Positions 7,882-16,483 of a stretch of DNA of 41,616 bases are shown here, one piece after another; the stretch's first letter is position 1, and every line of letters starts with the position of its first letter. The notes beneath the pieces are model-generated. The model was not told the DNA's origin. It saw only the letters and a list, made by a program, of their open reading frames with translations, and searched no databases. The DNA is from Planctomycetaceae bacterium (GTDB lineage: Bacteria > Planctomycetota > Planctomycetia > Planctomycetales > Planctomycetaceae). The DNA lies in the NCBI GenBank assembly GCA_028284885.1, contig JANQQW010000226.1, forward strand, positions 1 through 41,616. Reading direction: 5' to 3'. The position numbers were made by a program, and so were the translations under genes.

Positions 7882-9351
7882 ATGTTCACCCTCCTCTCAA
7901 GCCAGACTCGCCGACCGGGTGGCCCTGCCTCCCCGGCGGTTCGCGCTGCGCTGTGTGCGGTTCTCGCCTGCACGCTCGGCGCGGGTTGTCGTACCGGACT
8001 CGACATGTCCGCCTTCCGGACCAACGACCAGAAGGAGATCGACCGCCTCGCCAGCACGGACGACGTCCGCGGCCCGCTCGAACGGCTCGTCGGCGGACGT
8101 TCCAAGGACGCCGACATGCACCGCCTCAGCCCCATCGAGGGCGAGGCCGACTTGGAAGCGGCCCGCAAGCTGTTCGACGAAGGCGAGTACTCCAAGGCCG
8201 AGTCGCAGCTGAAGAAGGTCGCGAAGCGGTACGAGGACAGCCCGGTCGAGGAGGACGCCCTGTTCCTGCTCGCCGAGTCCAAGTTCCACCGCGGCGTGCT
8301 GCCGAAGGCCCAGGACCAGTACAACCTGCTGTTGAAGAAGTACCCCTCGTCGCGGCACCTCGAGGTGGCGACGAAGCGACTGTTCGACATCGGCCGCGAG
8401 TGGCTCGACTTCCCGAAGCCGGTGGAGTCGAACGAGATCGCCCAGGTGAACTTCGAGAACCCCTCGCACACACCGCCGCCGAAGGCCGAGAAGACCGGCT
8501 CGCTCGACCCGTCGCGAAGGTTCTCGCTGTTCCCCAACCTGTTCGACAAGCGTCGTCCGCACTTCGACCGGAAGGGCCGCGGCATCGAGGCGATGCGGTC
8601 CATCTGGCTGAACGACCCAACCGGCCCGCTCGCCGACGACGCCCTGCTGCTCGTCGCCAGCCACCACTTCCGCGAGGGGAACTACCGCGAGGCGGACTAC
8701 CTCTACACGATTCTCCGCGAGGAGTACCCGCGGAGCCCGCACCTCGAGAAGGCGTTCGTGCTGGGCGGGTTCGTCAAGCAGGTGGGGTACCAGGGGGCCG
8801 CCTACGACGGCACGGCCCTCGAGGACGCCAAGTCGCTCAAGGAGAGCACGCTCCGCATCTTCCCAGACACCGAGACCCGCGAACGGATCCTCTCCGAACT
8901 CCAGCAGGTGAAGCGGGCCGAGGTCGAACGCGAGTGGGAGGACGTCCGGTTCTGGCAGAAGAAGGGGAAGGACCGCGCGGTCGCCATGCAGTGCCGCGAG
9001 TTGATTCGGCTGTATCCCGAGAGCGAGTACGCCGAGCGGTGCCGCGAGATCCTGCGGGAGCCCCCGCCCGAGGCGGTCGCGCTCGCGACGCCCCTGAAGC
9101 CGCTGCCGAAGTCGACGCTGCTCGAGCGGATTCCGACGCCGCGGCTGCCGAACCTGCTGCCCGTTCCGAGCGACGAGGACGAGAGCGAGGGGGAGGCCGG
9201 GGAAGCCGAGTTGCCGAACACGGACTCTCCGGGTACGGTCCCGCCCCCCAGCGGTCCGGTCGACCAGCCCGGAACGCGTGACCCGAACCCCGTGGCGAAC
9301 CCGCCGATCGCAGGCGGCCGCAGCGGCCGCGTCCGGCTCACCGGCGAGTGA
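7882..9351 (+). CDS. BamD-like TPR lipoprotein
   Basis: 489 residues. The N-terminus has a hydrophobic stretch ending LACTLGAGC, a plausible lipoprotein cleavage region. TPR-like helices follow: AARKLFDEGEYSKAESQLKK, then ALFLLAESKFHRGVLPKAQD, and a later set (ALLLVASHHFREGNYREADY). This is the YfiO/BamD pattern, an outer-membrane lipoprotein of the beta-barrel assembly machine, but the protein is roughly twice the length of E. coli BamD. It has a long insertion at about 190-240 and a Pro/Glu-rich tail after about 390, so it may be a planctomycete variant rather than a strict orthologue. It overlaps lptE by four bases (GTGA), which supports co-translation of two envelope-assembly genes. Confidence 0.75.
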   Translation: MFTLLSSQTRRPGGPASPAVRAALCAVLACTLGAGCRTGLDMSAFRTNDQKEIDRLASTDDVRGPLERLVGGRSKDADMHRLSPIEGEADLEAARKLFDEGEYSKAESQLKKVAKRYEDSPVEEDALFLLAESKFHRGVLPKAQDQYNLLLKKYPSSRHLEVATKRLFDIGREWLDFPKPVESNEIAQVNFENPSHTPPPKAEKTGSLDPSRRFSLFPNLFDKRRPHFDRKGRGIEAMRSIWLNDPTGPLADDALLLVASHHFREGNYREADYLYTILREEYPRSPHLEKAFVLGGFVKQVGYQGAAYDGTALEDAKSLKESTLRIFPDTETRERILSELQQVKRAEVEREWEDVRFWQKKGKDRAVAMQCRELIRLYPESEYAERCREILREPPPEAVALATPLKPLPKSTLLERIPTPRLPNLLPVPSDEDESEGEAGEAELPNTDSPGTVPPPSGPVDQPGTRDPNPVANPPIAGGRSGRVRLTGE

Positions 9352-9926
9352 CACGACCAGACGAGGACCCAGTGCCCGTGAAACCGACGAAGCGATCTCG
9401 ACTCGCACGCGTTTCCCGGGCGCTCGGTCTGCTGCTGCTCGTCCAGAGCACGTCGCTCTCGGGGTGCGGCTACATGGTGGGCGGGGCGTACCCGGCCGAG
9501 GTCCGCACCGTCGCCGTGCCGATCTTCGAGTCGAACAGCTACCGCCGCGGCATCGAGTTCCAGCTGACCGAGGCCGTGCAGAAGCAGATCAAGACGCGGA
9601 CGCCGTTCCTCATCGGCAAGGAGCCGTACGCCGACACCAAGCTGACGGGCCGGATCATCGCACTCGACAAGCGGCAGCTCACGCCTTCGCCGCTCGACCA
9701 GCCCCGCGAGCTGCAGCTGGACCTCGCCGTCCACGTCACCTGGGAGGACCTCCGCACCGGCCGGCTGCTGCAGGAGCGGAACATCCCGCTCGACCCGGAC
9801 GTCGTGCACCTCGTCGCCCAGGCCGAGTTCGCCCCGGAGGTCGGCCAGTCCCGCGAGACGGCCGCCCAGGAGGCCGTCGACCGTCTCGCCACGCGAATCG
9901 TCGACATGATGGAGTCGCCGTGGTGA
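9348..9926 (+). CDS. lptE: LPS-assembly lipoprotein LptE
   Basis: 192 residues from the GTG that overlaps the stop of the upstream gene. A basic n-region (KPTKRSRLAR) and hydrophobic core end in LSGC, a good lipobox. The mature part opens GYMVGGAYPAEVRTVAVPIF and continues SYRRGIEFQLTEAVQKQI, the conserved LptE beginning. LptE plugs the LptD outer-membrane barrel and helps insert lipopolysaccharide. GTG codons at 9372 and 9378 are possible later starts with a shorter n-region. The pairing with a BamD-like gene fits outer-membrane biogenesis. The next gene is convergent, 18 bases away. Confidence 0.88.
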   Translation: MTRPDEDPVPVKPTKRSRLARVSRALGLLLLVQSTSLSGCGYMVGGAYPAEVRTVAVPIFESNSYRRGIEFQLTEAVQKQIKTRTPFLIGKEPYADTKLTGRIIALDKRQLTPSPLDQPRELQLDLAVHVTWEDLRTGRLLQERNIPLDPDVVHLVAQAEFAPEVGQSRETAAQEAVDRLATRIVDMMESPW

Positions 9927-9944
9927 CGCAGTGGCGACGCCGCG

Positions 9945-10814
9945 TCATCCCCGCTGAGCGCGGCGGAGTTCCTCCAGCATGGCCGACATGTCCGGCCACC
10001 GGTCCCGCGGCTCGCAGGCGATTCCCTTCATGAGGGCCGCGGCCACCGTCTCGTCCACGTCCGGAACGAGTTCACGCAGGTCGGTCCCCTCCGTGGCGTA
10101 CGCCCTGAGCGCCGTGTCCACGCTCTTCAGCGACTTCCACGGCCGGCGACCGGCGTACATTTCGTAGGCGGTCACCGCGAAGGAGAAGACGTCGATCCGC
10201 TCGTCGGTCGGCCGGCGCTTGATCAGCTCCGGAGCCATGTAGGCCAGCGTGCCGGTGCGGTTGCCGGGCTGCTGGAACTGCGGGGTGTTCGGCACCACGA
10301 GTCCGAAGTCGATCAGCTTGACCTGGTCCGTCTCGTCGACGATGACGTTCCGCGGGCAGATGTCCCGGTGCAGGAACTTCTGCCGGTGCAGGTACTCGAT
10401 CGCCTCGCCCAACTGGACGACGAGGTCCAGCCGGCCCTTCTGCATGGTCTCGTTCTGCACGTCGACGAGGAAACTGAGCCCCTGCCCCTCGACGAACTCC
10501 ATGCACAGCCACTGCTCGCCGTCGAGCGTGCGTCCCCACTCGTAGGTCTTCACGACGTTCGGATGGGACAGCTGGACGGCGATCTCCCCCTCGGTCGGCT
10601 TCTTGAACTTGGGGTCGAAGCGGCCCTCGAAGCGGTCGGTCTTCTCCTTGTCGAGCACCTTGAGGGCGACCTGCCGGCCGCTCTTGGTGTCCCGCGCCCG
10701 CCAGACCTTCGACATGCTCCCCTGCCCGGTCGGGCCGAGCAGGTCGAACCGCTTGCGCACGTCGATCGGTTTGACGTCCGACTTCTTGCCGAACAGCTTC
10801 TCGAGAAAATTCAT
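9945..10814 (-). CDS. Soluble eukaryote-like Ser/Thr protein kinase
   Basis: 289 residues, essentially only a kinase domain. The glycine loop is GPTGQG (27-32), the ATP-anchoring Lys is K52 in VALKVLDK, the helix C Glu is probably E77, the catalytic loop is HRDICPRN (149-156), DFG is 169-171 and APE is 194-196, so the catalytic residues are complete. There is no membrane span or sensor domain, unlike most bacterial PknB-like kinases, so it is predicted to act in the cytoplasm. The ATG at 10814 is chosen over an upstream TTG because MNFLEKLFGKK begins a sensible N-terminus. It stands alone, convergent with lptE. Substrates are unknown. Confidence 0.92.
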   Translation of the reverse strand: MNFLEKLFGKKSDVKPIDVRKRFDLLGPTGQGSMSKVWRARDTKSGRQVALKVLDKEKTDRFEGRFDPKFKKPTEGEIAVQLSHPNVVKTYEWGRTLDGEQWLCMEFVEGQGLSFLVDVQNETMQKGRLDLVVQLGEAIEYLHRQKFLHRDICPRNVIVDETDQVKLIDFGLVVPNTPQFQQPGNRTGTLAYMAPELIKRRPTDERIDVFSFAVTAYEMYAGRRPWKSLKSVDTALRAYATEGTDLRELVPDVDETVAAALMKGIACEPRDRWPDMSAMLEELRRAQRG

Positions 10815-10923
10815 CGACCGTCTTCGGGAGTCGCCGCGAGAACTCGGGCCCAACCCCGATTCTAACGCCCTCCACGGCGGCGAACCAAGCGGTCACTCCC
10901 CGGATCGACGACTCGCGCCGCAC

Positions 10924-11709
10924 TCAGTGGCTGGGCCGCCCCGTCGCCCGCAGCCGGTCGAACGCCTCCAACTCCTTCGCCTCCGCTCGCAGGACGGCCT
11001 CGTCGACCGGAGGCGGCACCACGGTCGAGTGACCGACGTCGTCCTGCGGTCGCAGCTCGCGAAGGCGGATCGTCCGGAACCAGACGGGCGAGCCGGCATC
11101 CTGCAGACGCAGACTGGTCGGCCGCGCCGCGAGCCGTCCACCGCGACGGAGGAACGCGTGGACGTTCGCCTGCCAACGCGACTCCGTGTAGTCGAAGTCG
11201 ACGACCTTCGTCCCGTTGACCCAGTGCTGGATCACCGTCCCCTGGCAGACGATCCGGCCCGTGTTCCACCGACCTGTCGGGTTCGTGGCGTTCTTCGCGG
11301 GGGGCATGCAGAACGTGAGTGCTCCGCTCGACGTCCGCGGGTTCCGGCCGAGCGGGTGCCGGGCGTCGTCGACGATCTGGTACTCGTAGAGCCCCGGGCG
11401 GTAGAGGAGGCCGCTCTCGCCCCCCCGGTCGATCAGCCACTCGAACCGCAGTTCGAAGTCGTCCGGAAGGCGCTTGCCGGCGAACACGAGCGACTCGCCG
11501 GCCCGCTCCCGGTGAATCGACTCCCGTTCCACCCGCCAGTTGCCCGTGGTCCGCCAGCCGTCCAGGCTTTGGCCGTCGAACAGCAGTTCGAAGCCCGAAC
11601 GGTACTCGTCGTCGGTCAACGTGTTCGGGAACCGGGCCTTCTCTCCGGCGGTCACGGCGGCGGTGGAACAGCTCAGGAGGGTCAACAACGCCAGTTTCGT
11701 CGCGTTCAC
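10924..11709 (-). CDS. Secreted DUF1080 (3-keto-disaccharide hydrolase-type) protein
   Basis: 261 residues with a GTG start preceded by AGAGGA. A signal peptide (about residues 1-21, cut near TAG-EK) precedes GFELLFDGQSLDGW, the hallmark of DUF1080, a laminin-G/concanavalin-like beta sandwich. Later motifs ESGLLYRPGLYEYQIVDD and WNTGRIVCQG also fit. Some members hydrolyse 3-keto-glycosides and most planctomycete paralogues are uncharacterised. The last 40 residues after RLREL form a charged helix outside the core domain. It is a single gene, divergent from the TadE operon. Confidence 0.88.
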   Translation of the reverse strand: MNATKLALLTLLSCSTAAVTAGEKARFPNTLTDDEYRSGFELLFDGQSLDGWRTTGNWRVERESIHRERAGESLVFAGKRLPDDFELRFEWLIDRGGESGLLYRPGLYEYQIVDDARHPLGRNPRTSSGALTFCMPPAKNATNPTGRWNTGRIVCQGTVIQHWVNGTKVVDFDYTESRWQANVHAFLRRGGRLAARPTSLRLQDAGSPVWFRTIRLRELRPQDDVGHSTVVPPPVDEAVLRAEAKELEAFDRLRATGRPSH

Positions 11710-11969
11710 GGGGGTCCTCTGGGCGAAGTTCTCGAACGGCTCCCGCGAGTCTCACGGGAAGAGAGTCGTCTCGGAGAACCTACCTCACGACGCGACTTCG
11801 CCCCCCCGACTTCACTGCCACTGAGTGATGCACTTCGTCGTCGAAGCGGTTCAACCCCCACGAGACACACAACCGTCGCGAGGTCGAATGGTGAATCTGG
11901 CGAGAACCCTGCACGGTCGGACGTTTGACCTAGGGTGGTGGTGGAAAACGCGGGCTTGGCCACGGATCC

Positions 11970-12419
11970 ATGGACAGTCGAACCGGCAGACAATCCGACT
12001 CGCCACGACGTCGTCGGCGTTCTTCACCGACCTCGCCTCGGGATCGAGGCGGAGCGGCGACCGTCGAGTTCGCCGTCTGTTTGCCGGTGTTGATCGCGAT
12101 CACCTTCGGGTCGATCGAGGCCGCCAACGCCATCTACCTCAAGCAGACGGTCGTCACCTCGGCTTACGAGGCGGCTCGCGAGGCGACGCGGATCGGGGGG
12201 CTCGACGCCGACGCCCGTGCCGCGGCCGAGGCCGTCCTCGACGCGAAGGGAGTCACCGGGTACACGGTCACGATCAATCCGGTCGTGACTCTGCTGACGA
12301 CGAGCGGAACCGAGGTGACCGTGACGGTCACGGTTCCGGCGAGTGCGAACGCCATCGGGCCACAGTTCTACTACGAGACGAGCACGATTCAGGCCGTCGT
12401 CGACATGGTCCGCCAGTAG
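11970..12419 (+). CDS. TadE-like pseudopilin
   Basis: 149 residues. A basic, Ser/Arg-rich leader is followed by GGAATVEFAVCLPVLIAITF (residues 27-46), the TadE prepilin-like motif with the Glu at position 5 of the hydrophobic segment, and one membrane helix. The remainder is a small beta-rich extracytoplasmic domain. TadE-like proteins are minor pseudopilins of tight-adherence (Flp) pili, processed by a prepilin peptidase. It is the first gene of three in the same direction, 31 bases before the vWA gene. No Tad ATPase, secretin or Flp pilin gene is in the window. Confidence 0.85.
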   Translation: MDSRTGRQSDSPRRRRRSSPTSPRDRGGAATVEFAVCLPVLIAITFGSIEAANAIYLKQTVVTSAYEAAREATRIGGLDADARAAAEAVLDAKGVTGYTVTINPVVTLLTTSGTEVTVTVTVPASANAIGPQFYYETSTIQAVVDMVRQ

Positions 12420-12450
12420 GTCTCGACCACCACGACTGGAGTGCAGACGA

Positions 12451-13668
12451 GTGAGAAACTCTCCCGGGCCGAGTTCGAGTCCGCAGCGGTCGTCCCGACG
12501 CGGGGCGATGCTGGTCTTCGTCGCGTTCCTGATGGTGATCCTGGTCACGATGACCGTGTTCAGCGTGGACGTGGCCTACATGCAGCTCGTCCGCACGCAG
12601 CTGCAGGTGGCGGCGGACTCCGCCTCCAAGGCGGGCGTGGAGGCCCTGACCCGGACGGGTGACGAGAACGCCGCCGTCGCCGCCGCGATCGCCGCCGCCG
12701 CGCGGAACGAGGTCGCCGGCGCCCCGCTCGTCATCTCGGCGAGCGACGTCCGACTCGGTCGCGGCTCCGCCGACGCCGACGGGAACTGGATCTTCGACGA
12801 GGGGACGGCCCCCTACACCGCGGTTCGCGTCGACGTCGCCATGAACGACTCGACCAGTTCCGGCAGCGTGAACCTGCTGTTCGGCTCCGCGATCGGGCAG
12901 GGCCAGTTCACGCCGGCCGAGTCCTCGACCGCCGCCCACCTCGACCAGGAGATCGTCCTCTGCATCGACCGGTCGCACTCGATGTGCTTCGACGAGGCCG
13001 GTGTCACGTGGCAGTATCCCTCTGGATGGGGGGGCTGGCAGTACAACTCGTCCTACAACTACTGGTACTACGTCGATCCGCTGACGCTGGCTCCGCATCC
13101 GACGGGCAGCCGCTGGGCCTCGCTCGCCGACGCCGTGGAGCTGTTCCTGACGACCGTGGAGACGCGGAACCTCGAGCCGCGGGTCGCCTGCGTGACGTGG
13201 GGCTCGTCGATCGGCTACGGATCCTACGAGTACTCCCTGACCGGGCAGACGGCCGAGGAGGTCACGACCGACGTGACGCTCGGCACCGACTTCGACGGGA
13301 TCGAGGCCGCGATCGCGGCCCGCGGAAACAACGTCATGCTCGGCGGAACGAAGATGTCGGCCGGCATGCAGCGGGCGATCGACATCCTCACCGCGAACGA
13401 CGTCCGGCCGTTGGCGAACAAGACGATCATCCTCATGACCGACGGCAAGTGGAACCAGGGGACCGATCCGACGACGCTCGCCCAGACCGCGTACGACAAC
13501 GGCATCGTGATCCACACGGTGACGTTCATCCCGGGGGCCGACCAGACCACCATGCAGGAGGTCGCCAGCATCACCGGCGGAACGCACTACCACGCGGACA
13601 ACGGTACCGAGCTGCAGGCCGCGTTCGAGGAGCTCGCGCTCACCCTGCCCATCGTCCTCACCGAGTAG
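12451..13668 (+). CDS. TadG-like protein with von Willebrand factor A domain
   Basis: 405 residues from a GTG at 12451; a frame continues upstream but overlaps tadE. RRGAMLVFVAFLMVILVTM at residues 17-35 is the TadE/G prepilin-like anchor. The following helix (TQLQVAADSASKAGVEAL) is typical of TadG. A vWA domain starts near 170 with the MIDAS motif DRSHS (173-177) and has MTDGK around residue 331, so metal binding looks intact. Between them is an unusual aromatic segment (about 187-209, with WQYPSGWGGWQY and YNYWYY). It sits between two TadE genes in one operon; a role in pilus assembly or surface adhesion is inferred. Confidence 0.88.
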   Translation: MRNSPGPSSSPQRSSRRGAMLVFVAFLMVILVTMTVFSVDVAYMQLVRTQLQVAADSASKAGVEALTRTGDENAAVAAAIAAAARNEVAGAPLVISASDVRLGRGSADADGNWIFDEGTAPYTAVRVDVAMNDSTSSGSVNLLFGSAIGQGQFTPAESSTAAHLDQEIVLCIDRSHSMCFDEAGVTWQYPSGWGGWQYNSSYNYWYYVDPLTLAPHPTGSRWASLADAVELFLTTVETRNLEPRVACVTWGSSIGYGSYEYSLTGQTAEEVTTDVTLGTDFDGIEAAIAARGNNVMLGGTKMSAGMQRAIDILTANDVRPLANKTIILMTDGKWNQGTDPTTLAQTAYDNGIVIHTVTFIPGADQTTMQEVASITGGTHYHADNGTELQAAFEELALTLPIVLTE

Positions 13669-13688
13669 CGGAGCTTCGGACCGAACCG

Positions 13689-14123
13689 ATGAAGAACTCG
13701 CGACCAAGTCGTCCGGTGAAGCACGGCCTGTCCGCTCGGCTGGGCGCGATGACCGTCGAATTCGCACTCGTCGCGCCGATCGCGTTCACGATCGTGTTCG
13801 CCGGCATCGAGTTCACCCGTGCGAACACGATTCGCAACACGGCCGAGAACGCCGCCTACGAGGGCGCCCGCGTCGGGATGCTGCCCGGTGCGACGGCGGC
13901 GGAGGCGGAGGCCGCCGCGCAGGACGTGTTGGACGTGATCGGCGTCAACGGGGCCGTCATCACCGTCGAACCGGGCGTCATCGACGACAACACGACCCAG
14001 GTGACCGTCACGATCTCCGTCTCGATGAACCTCAACGGCTGGGTGACGCCCGTGTTCTTCAAGGACGCCACGATGGTCCGCACGGCCACGCTCCAGCGGG
14101 AACGGACCAAGGGCGACATCTGA
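13689..14123 (+). CDS. TadE-like pseudopilin (second copy)
   Basis: 144 residues, starting 20 bases after the vWA gene. LGAMTVEFALVAPIAFTIVF (about 18-37) is the prepilin-like motif with Glu at position 5. A helix with AENAAYEGARVG follows, as in the first TadE of this operon (SAYEAAREATR), then a beta-rich domain. The two TadE proteins share layout and local motifs and may have arisen by duplication. The gene ends convergently with accD, 21 bases apart, with no clear U-rich terminator between them. Confidence 0.85.
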   Translation: MKNSRPSRPVKHGLSARLGAMTVEFALVAPIAFTIVFAGIEFTRANTIRNTAENAAYEGARVGMLPGATAAEAEAAAQDVLDVIGVNGAVITVEPGVIDDNTTQVTVTISVSMNLNGWVTPVFFKDATMVRTATLQRERTKGDI

Positions 14124-14144
14124 TCCGACGTCGCGAGTCGCGGT

Positions 14145-14993
14145 TCAGCCCGAGCAGTAGTCGATGATGCGGGCGATCTCGGTCCGCAGTTCCGGCCGCG
14201 GGACGATGCGGTCGACGAAGCCGTGTTCGAGCAGGAACTCGCTCGTCTGGAAGCCCTCGGGCAGCGTCACCTTCACGGTCGCCTCGACCACGCGCGGGCC
14301 GGCGAAGCCGATGAGGGCTCGCGGTTCGGCGACGACCACGTCCCCCAGCGAGGCGAAGCTGGCGGCGACGCCCCCCATCGTGGGGTTGGTGAGCACGGAG
14401 ACGAACAGCCCGCCACGACGCTGGAACCGGGCGATGGCGGCCGAGACCTTGCCCATCTGCATCAGCGAGAGAATGCCCTCGTGCATGCGGGCCCCGCCGC
14501 CGCTGCCGCTGACGACGACGAGCGGCAGCTTCTGCTCGGTGGCCCGTTCGACGGCACGGGTCAGCTTCTCGCCGACGACCGATCCCATGCTGCCCATGAT
14601 GAAGGCGGAGTCCGTGATGCCGAGGGCGAGCGGCCGGCCCCGCATGTAGCCGCGGCCGACGACGCACGCCTCCGAGAGGCCGGTCCGGGCCTGTTCGTCG
14701 ACGAGTCGCTTGGCGTAGGGCTTCTTGTCGGCGAAGCCGAGCGGGTCGACCGGACGGAGGTTCGCGTCCCACTCCTCGAACGACTCCTCGTCGAGCAGCT
14801 GCGCGATTCGCGTCTTCGTCGGCACGTAGAAGTGGTGGTCGCACTCCGGGCAGCGGCCGCCCAGGTTGTCGACCTGCTTGCGGAACACGGTCGCCTTGCA
14901 TCCGGGGCAACGCAGCCAGAGCCCCTCGGGGACGCCTCGCTTGGGCCGCTGTCCCGGTTCGGACCACTGTTTCTCGGTGGCGTTCGTACTCAC
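14145..14993 (-). CDS. accD: Acetyl-CoA carboxylase carboxyltransferase subunit beta
   Basis: 282 residues, standard AccD length. The N-terminal zinc ribbon has C29, C32, C48 and C51 (CPGC ... CPEC). The crotonase-like core includes [20 protein letters not shown] and [18 protein letters not shown], the conserved acyl-CoA and carboxybiotin site motifs. With AccA it transfers CO2 from carboxybiotin to acetyl-CoA, giving malonyl-CoA for fatty acid synthesis. The start is a GTG overlapping the stop of the upstream phosphatase-like gene by four bases (GTGA), so translation is probably coupled. accA, accB and accC are not in the window. Confidence 0.95.
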   Translation of the reverse strand: MSTNATEKQWSEPGQRPKRGVPEGLWLRCPGCKATVFRKQVDNLGGRCPECDHHFYVPTKTRIAQLLDEESFEEWDANLRPVDPLGFADKKPYAKRLVDEQARTGLSEACVVGRGYMRGRPLALGITDSAFIMGSMGSVVGEKLTRAVERATEQKLPLVVVSGSGGGARMHEGILSLMQMGKVSAAIARFQRRGGLFVSVLTNPTMGGVAASFASLGDVVVAEPRALIGFAGPRVVEATVKVTLPEGFQTSEFLLEHGFVDRIVPRPELRTEIARIIDYCSG

Positions 14994-15601
14994 GTCTGCG
15001 GCGCCTCCTTGCGTCCCTTGTCGCGGGACGACGCGCCGTTCCCGTTCGAGCCGTAGGTGAGCACCTCGGCGACCTCCTCGCCGTCGTCCTGGCCCATGGC
15101 GGGCAACTCGAGGTCGGCCTTCGTGACGATGCAGGAGACGAGCGTGGCGAGCGGCTCGGAGACCACGACCGCGAACGTGCGTTTCTTCTTGAGCGGCTTC
15201 GCGAGCACGCGTTCCAGCCGGTCGGCCGCCTCGCGGATCGGCTCCCCTTCCGGCGGGCAGATCGACTCCGGCGCCTCCTGCCACTGCCTGTAGACCTTGG
15301 GGTACATGCGGCGGACGTCTTCGATGCACATGCCCTCCCAGAGACCCTGGTCGACGTTCCGGAGACCGTCGTCGAACTTCACCGTGAGCCCGAGCTCCGA
15401 GCCGAGCAGTTCCGCCGTGGTCTTCGCGGGATCGCACTCGGAGGTGTAGATCACCTCGAGCGGAATCTCGCGGACCATCTCGGCGAGCCGGTGCACCTGG
15501 TCGCGGCCCCGCCCGTTGAGCGGGAGGTCGAGCGACCCCTTGATGCGGTGCTGCTCGTCGTAGTCGGTGCAGCCGGGTCGGATGACGACCACTTCGGCCA
15601 T
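14990..15601 (-). CDS. Histidine-phosphatase-fold protein with degenerate active site
   Basis: 203 residues with the phosphoglycerate-mutase-like fold: [12 protein letters not shown] at the start, [32 protein letters not shown] and [12 protein letters not shown] in the right order. The active site is broken at three core positions: RHG reads RPG (8-10), the second Arg of the SxxxRAxxTA motif is Pro58, and the second catalytic His reads E149 in VSEP. Only Arg8 remains. A phosphatase or mutase reaction is therefore unlikely; a binding or regulatory role is inferred. It follows rpe by four bases and overlaps accD by four, so the three are co-expressed. The last 25 residues are polar and probably disordered. 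Confidence 0.85.
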   Translation of the reverse strand: MAEVVVIRPGCTDYDEQHRIKGSLDLPLNGRGRDQVHRLAEMVREIPLEVIYTSECDPAKTTAELLGSELGLTVKFDDGLRNVDQGLWEGMCIEDVRRMYPKVYRQWQEAPESICPPEGEPIREAADRLERVLAKPLKKKRTFAVVVSEPLATLVSCIVTKADLELPAMGQDDGEEVAEVLTYGSNGNGASSRDKGRKEAPQT

Positions 15602-15605
15602 GGGT

Positions 15606-16316
15606 TCAACTCTGGGGGGAGGAAACGGCCGGGACGGCGAGGCGGTCGAGCTCGGCGATCGCCTGTTCGTAGGGGGCGTCGCCGAAGACGGCGCTCCCGG
15701 CCACGAAGACGTTGGCCCCGGCGGCCGAGACGTCGGCGACGGTGGCCGGGCCGATGCCGCCGTCGACGGACAACGCCACCTCGGCGGGAAGCCGGTCCCG
15801 CAGCCGTCGCAGCTTGTCGAGTGCGACCGGCTGGAAGGACTGCCCGCCGAAGCCGGGTTCGACGCTCATCACCAGCACGAGGTCGCAGTCGTCGAGGAAC
15901 GGCTCGACCGCCTCCACCGGCGTGCCCGGGTTCAGGGCCAGCCCGCTCGCCACGTCCGCCTCGCGAATCCGCCGCAGCAGCTTCGTCGGCTCGGGAACGG
16001 CTTCGACGTGCACGGTGATCGCGTCGCAGCCGGCGGCGAGGTACTCGTCGAGGTACCGTTCCGGGTCGCCGACCATCAGGTGGGCGTCGAAGACGAGGTC
16101 GGTCGCCGACCGTACGGACGCCAGCACCGGCGGGCCGTAGGTCAGGTTGGCGACGAAGTTCCCGTCCATCACGTCCCAGTGGAGCACCTTGGCGCCGGCC
16201 GCCTCGAGCGCCCGGGACTCGTCGGCCAGACGTGCGAAGTCGCACTTCAGCATGGACGGTGCGACCACGCGCTGCCCACGGCCGAGGGTCTCGATGGCGT
16301 TCTGGCGACGTGACAC
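15606..16316 (-). CDS. rpe: Ribulose-phosphate 3-epimerase
   Basis: 236 residues from a GTG at 16316. Beginning at the downstream ATG (16253) would remove the first beta strand (RVVAPSMLKCDFARL), so the GTG is preferred. The TIM-barrel metal ligands are visible: H46 and D48 in HWDVMDG, H79 in FDAHLMV, and the Asp in LSVDGGIG. MSVEPGFGGQSF is the family signature. It interconverts ribulose-5-phosphate and xylulose-5-phosphate in the pentose phosphate pathway; the xylulokinase at 22997 makes the same xylulose-5-phosphate. It is the first gene of the rpe / phosphatase-like / accD operon. Confidence 0.94.
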   Translation of the reverse strand: MSRRQNAIETLGRGQRVVAPSMLKCDFARLADESRALEAAGAKVLHWDVMDGNFVANLTYGPPVLASVRSATDLVFDAHLMVGDPERYLDEYLAAGCDAITVHVEAVPEPTKLLRRIREADVASGLALNPGTPVEAVEPFLDDCDLVLVMSVEPGFGGQSFQPVALDKLRRLRDRLPAEVALSVDGGIGPATVADVSAAGANVFVAGSAVFGDAPYEQAIAELDRLAVPAVSSPQS

Positions 16317-16431
16317 GTCGAGGTTCCTGTGGAGTCCGGCCGCCCGGGACGCACTCGTCCCGGAGACCAGCGGTGCATTCTGGAGGGTGTGCCGAGCGGC
16401 GTCCAGCCGAAAGGCCCCGCCGGGAAACGGA

Positions 16432-16457
16432 GCAGCCCGGCCGTGAAGCCGGGCTGC
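16432..16457 (-). terminator. Hairpin terminator after gap
   Basis: A perfect ten-base stem, GCAGCCCGGC at 16432-16441 and GCCGGGCTGC at 16448-16457, with a six-base loop, lies 26 bases after the stop of gap on the minus strand. It is followed on that strand by a short GTTTCCC rather than a long U tract, so termination may be weak or factor-assisted. It separates gap from the downstream rpe operon. Confidence 0.6.
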
Positions 16458-16483
16458 CGGTGTCGTCGGGACCGTGGTCGCCG

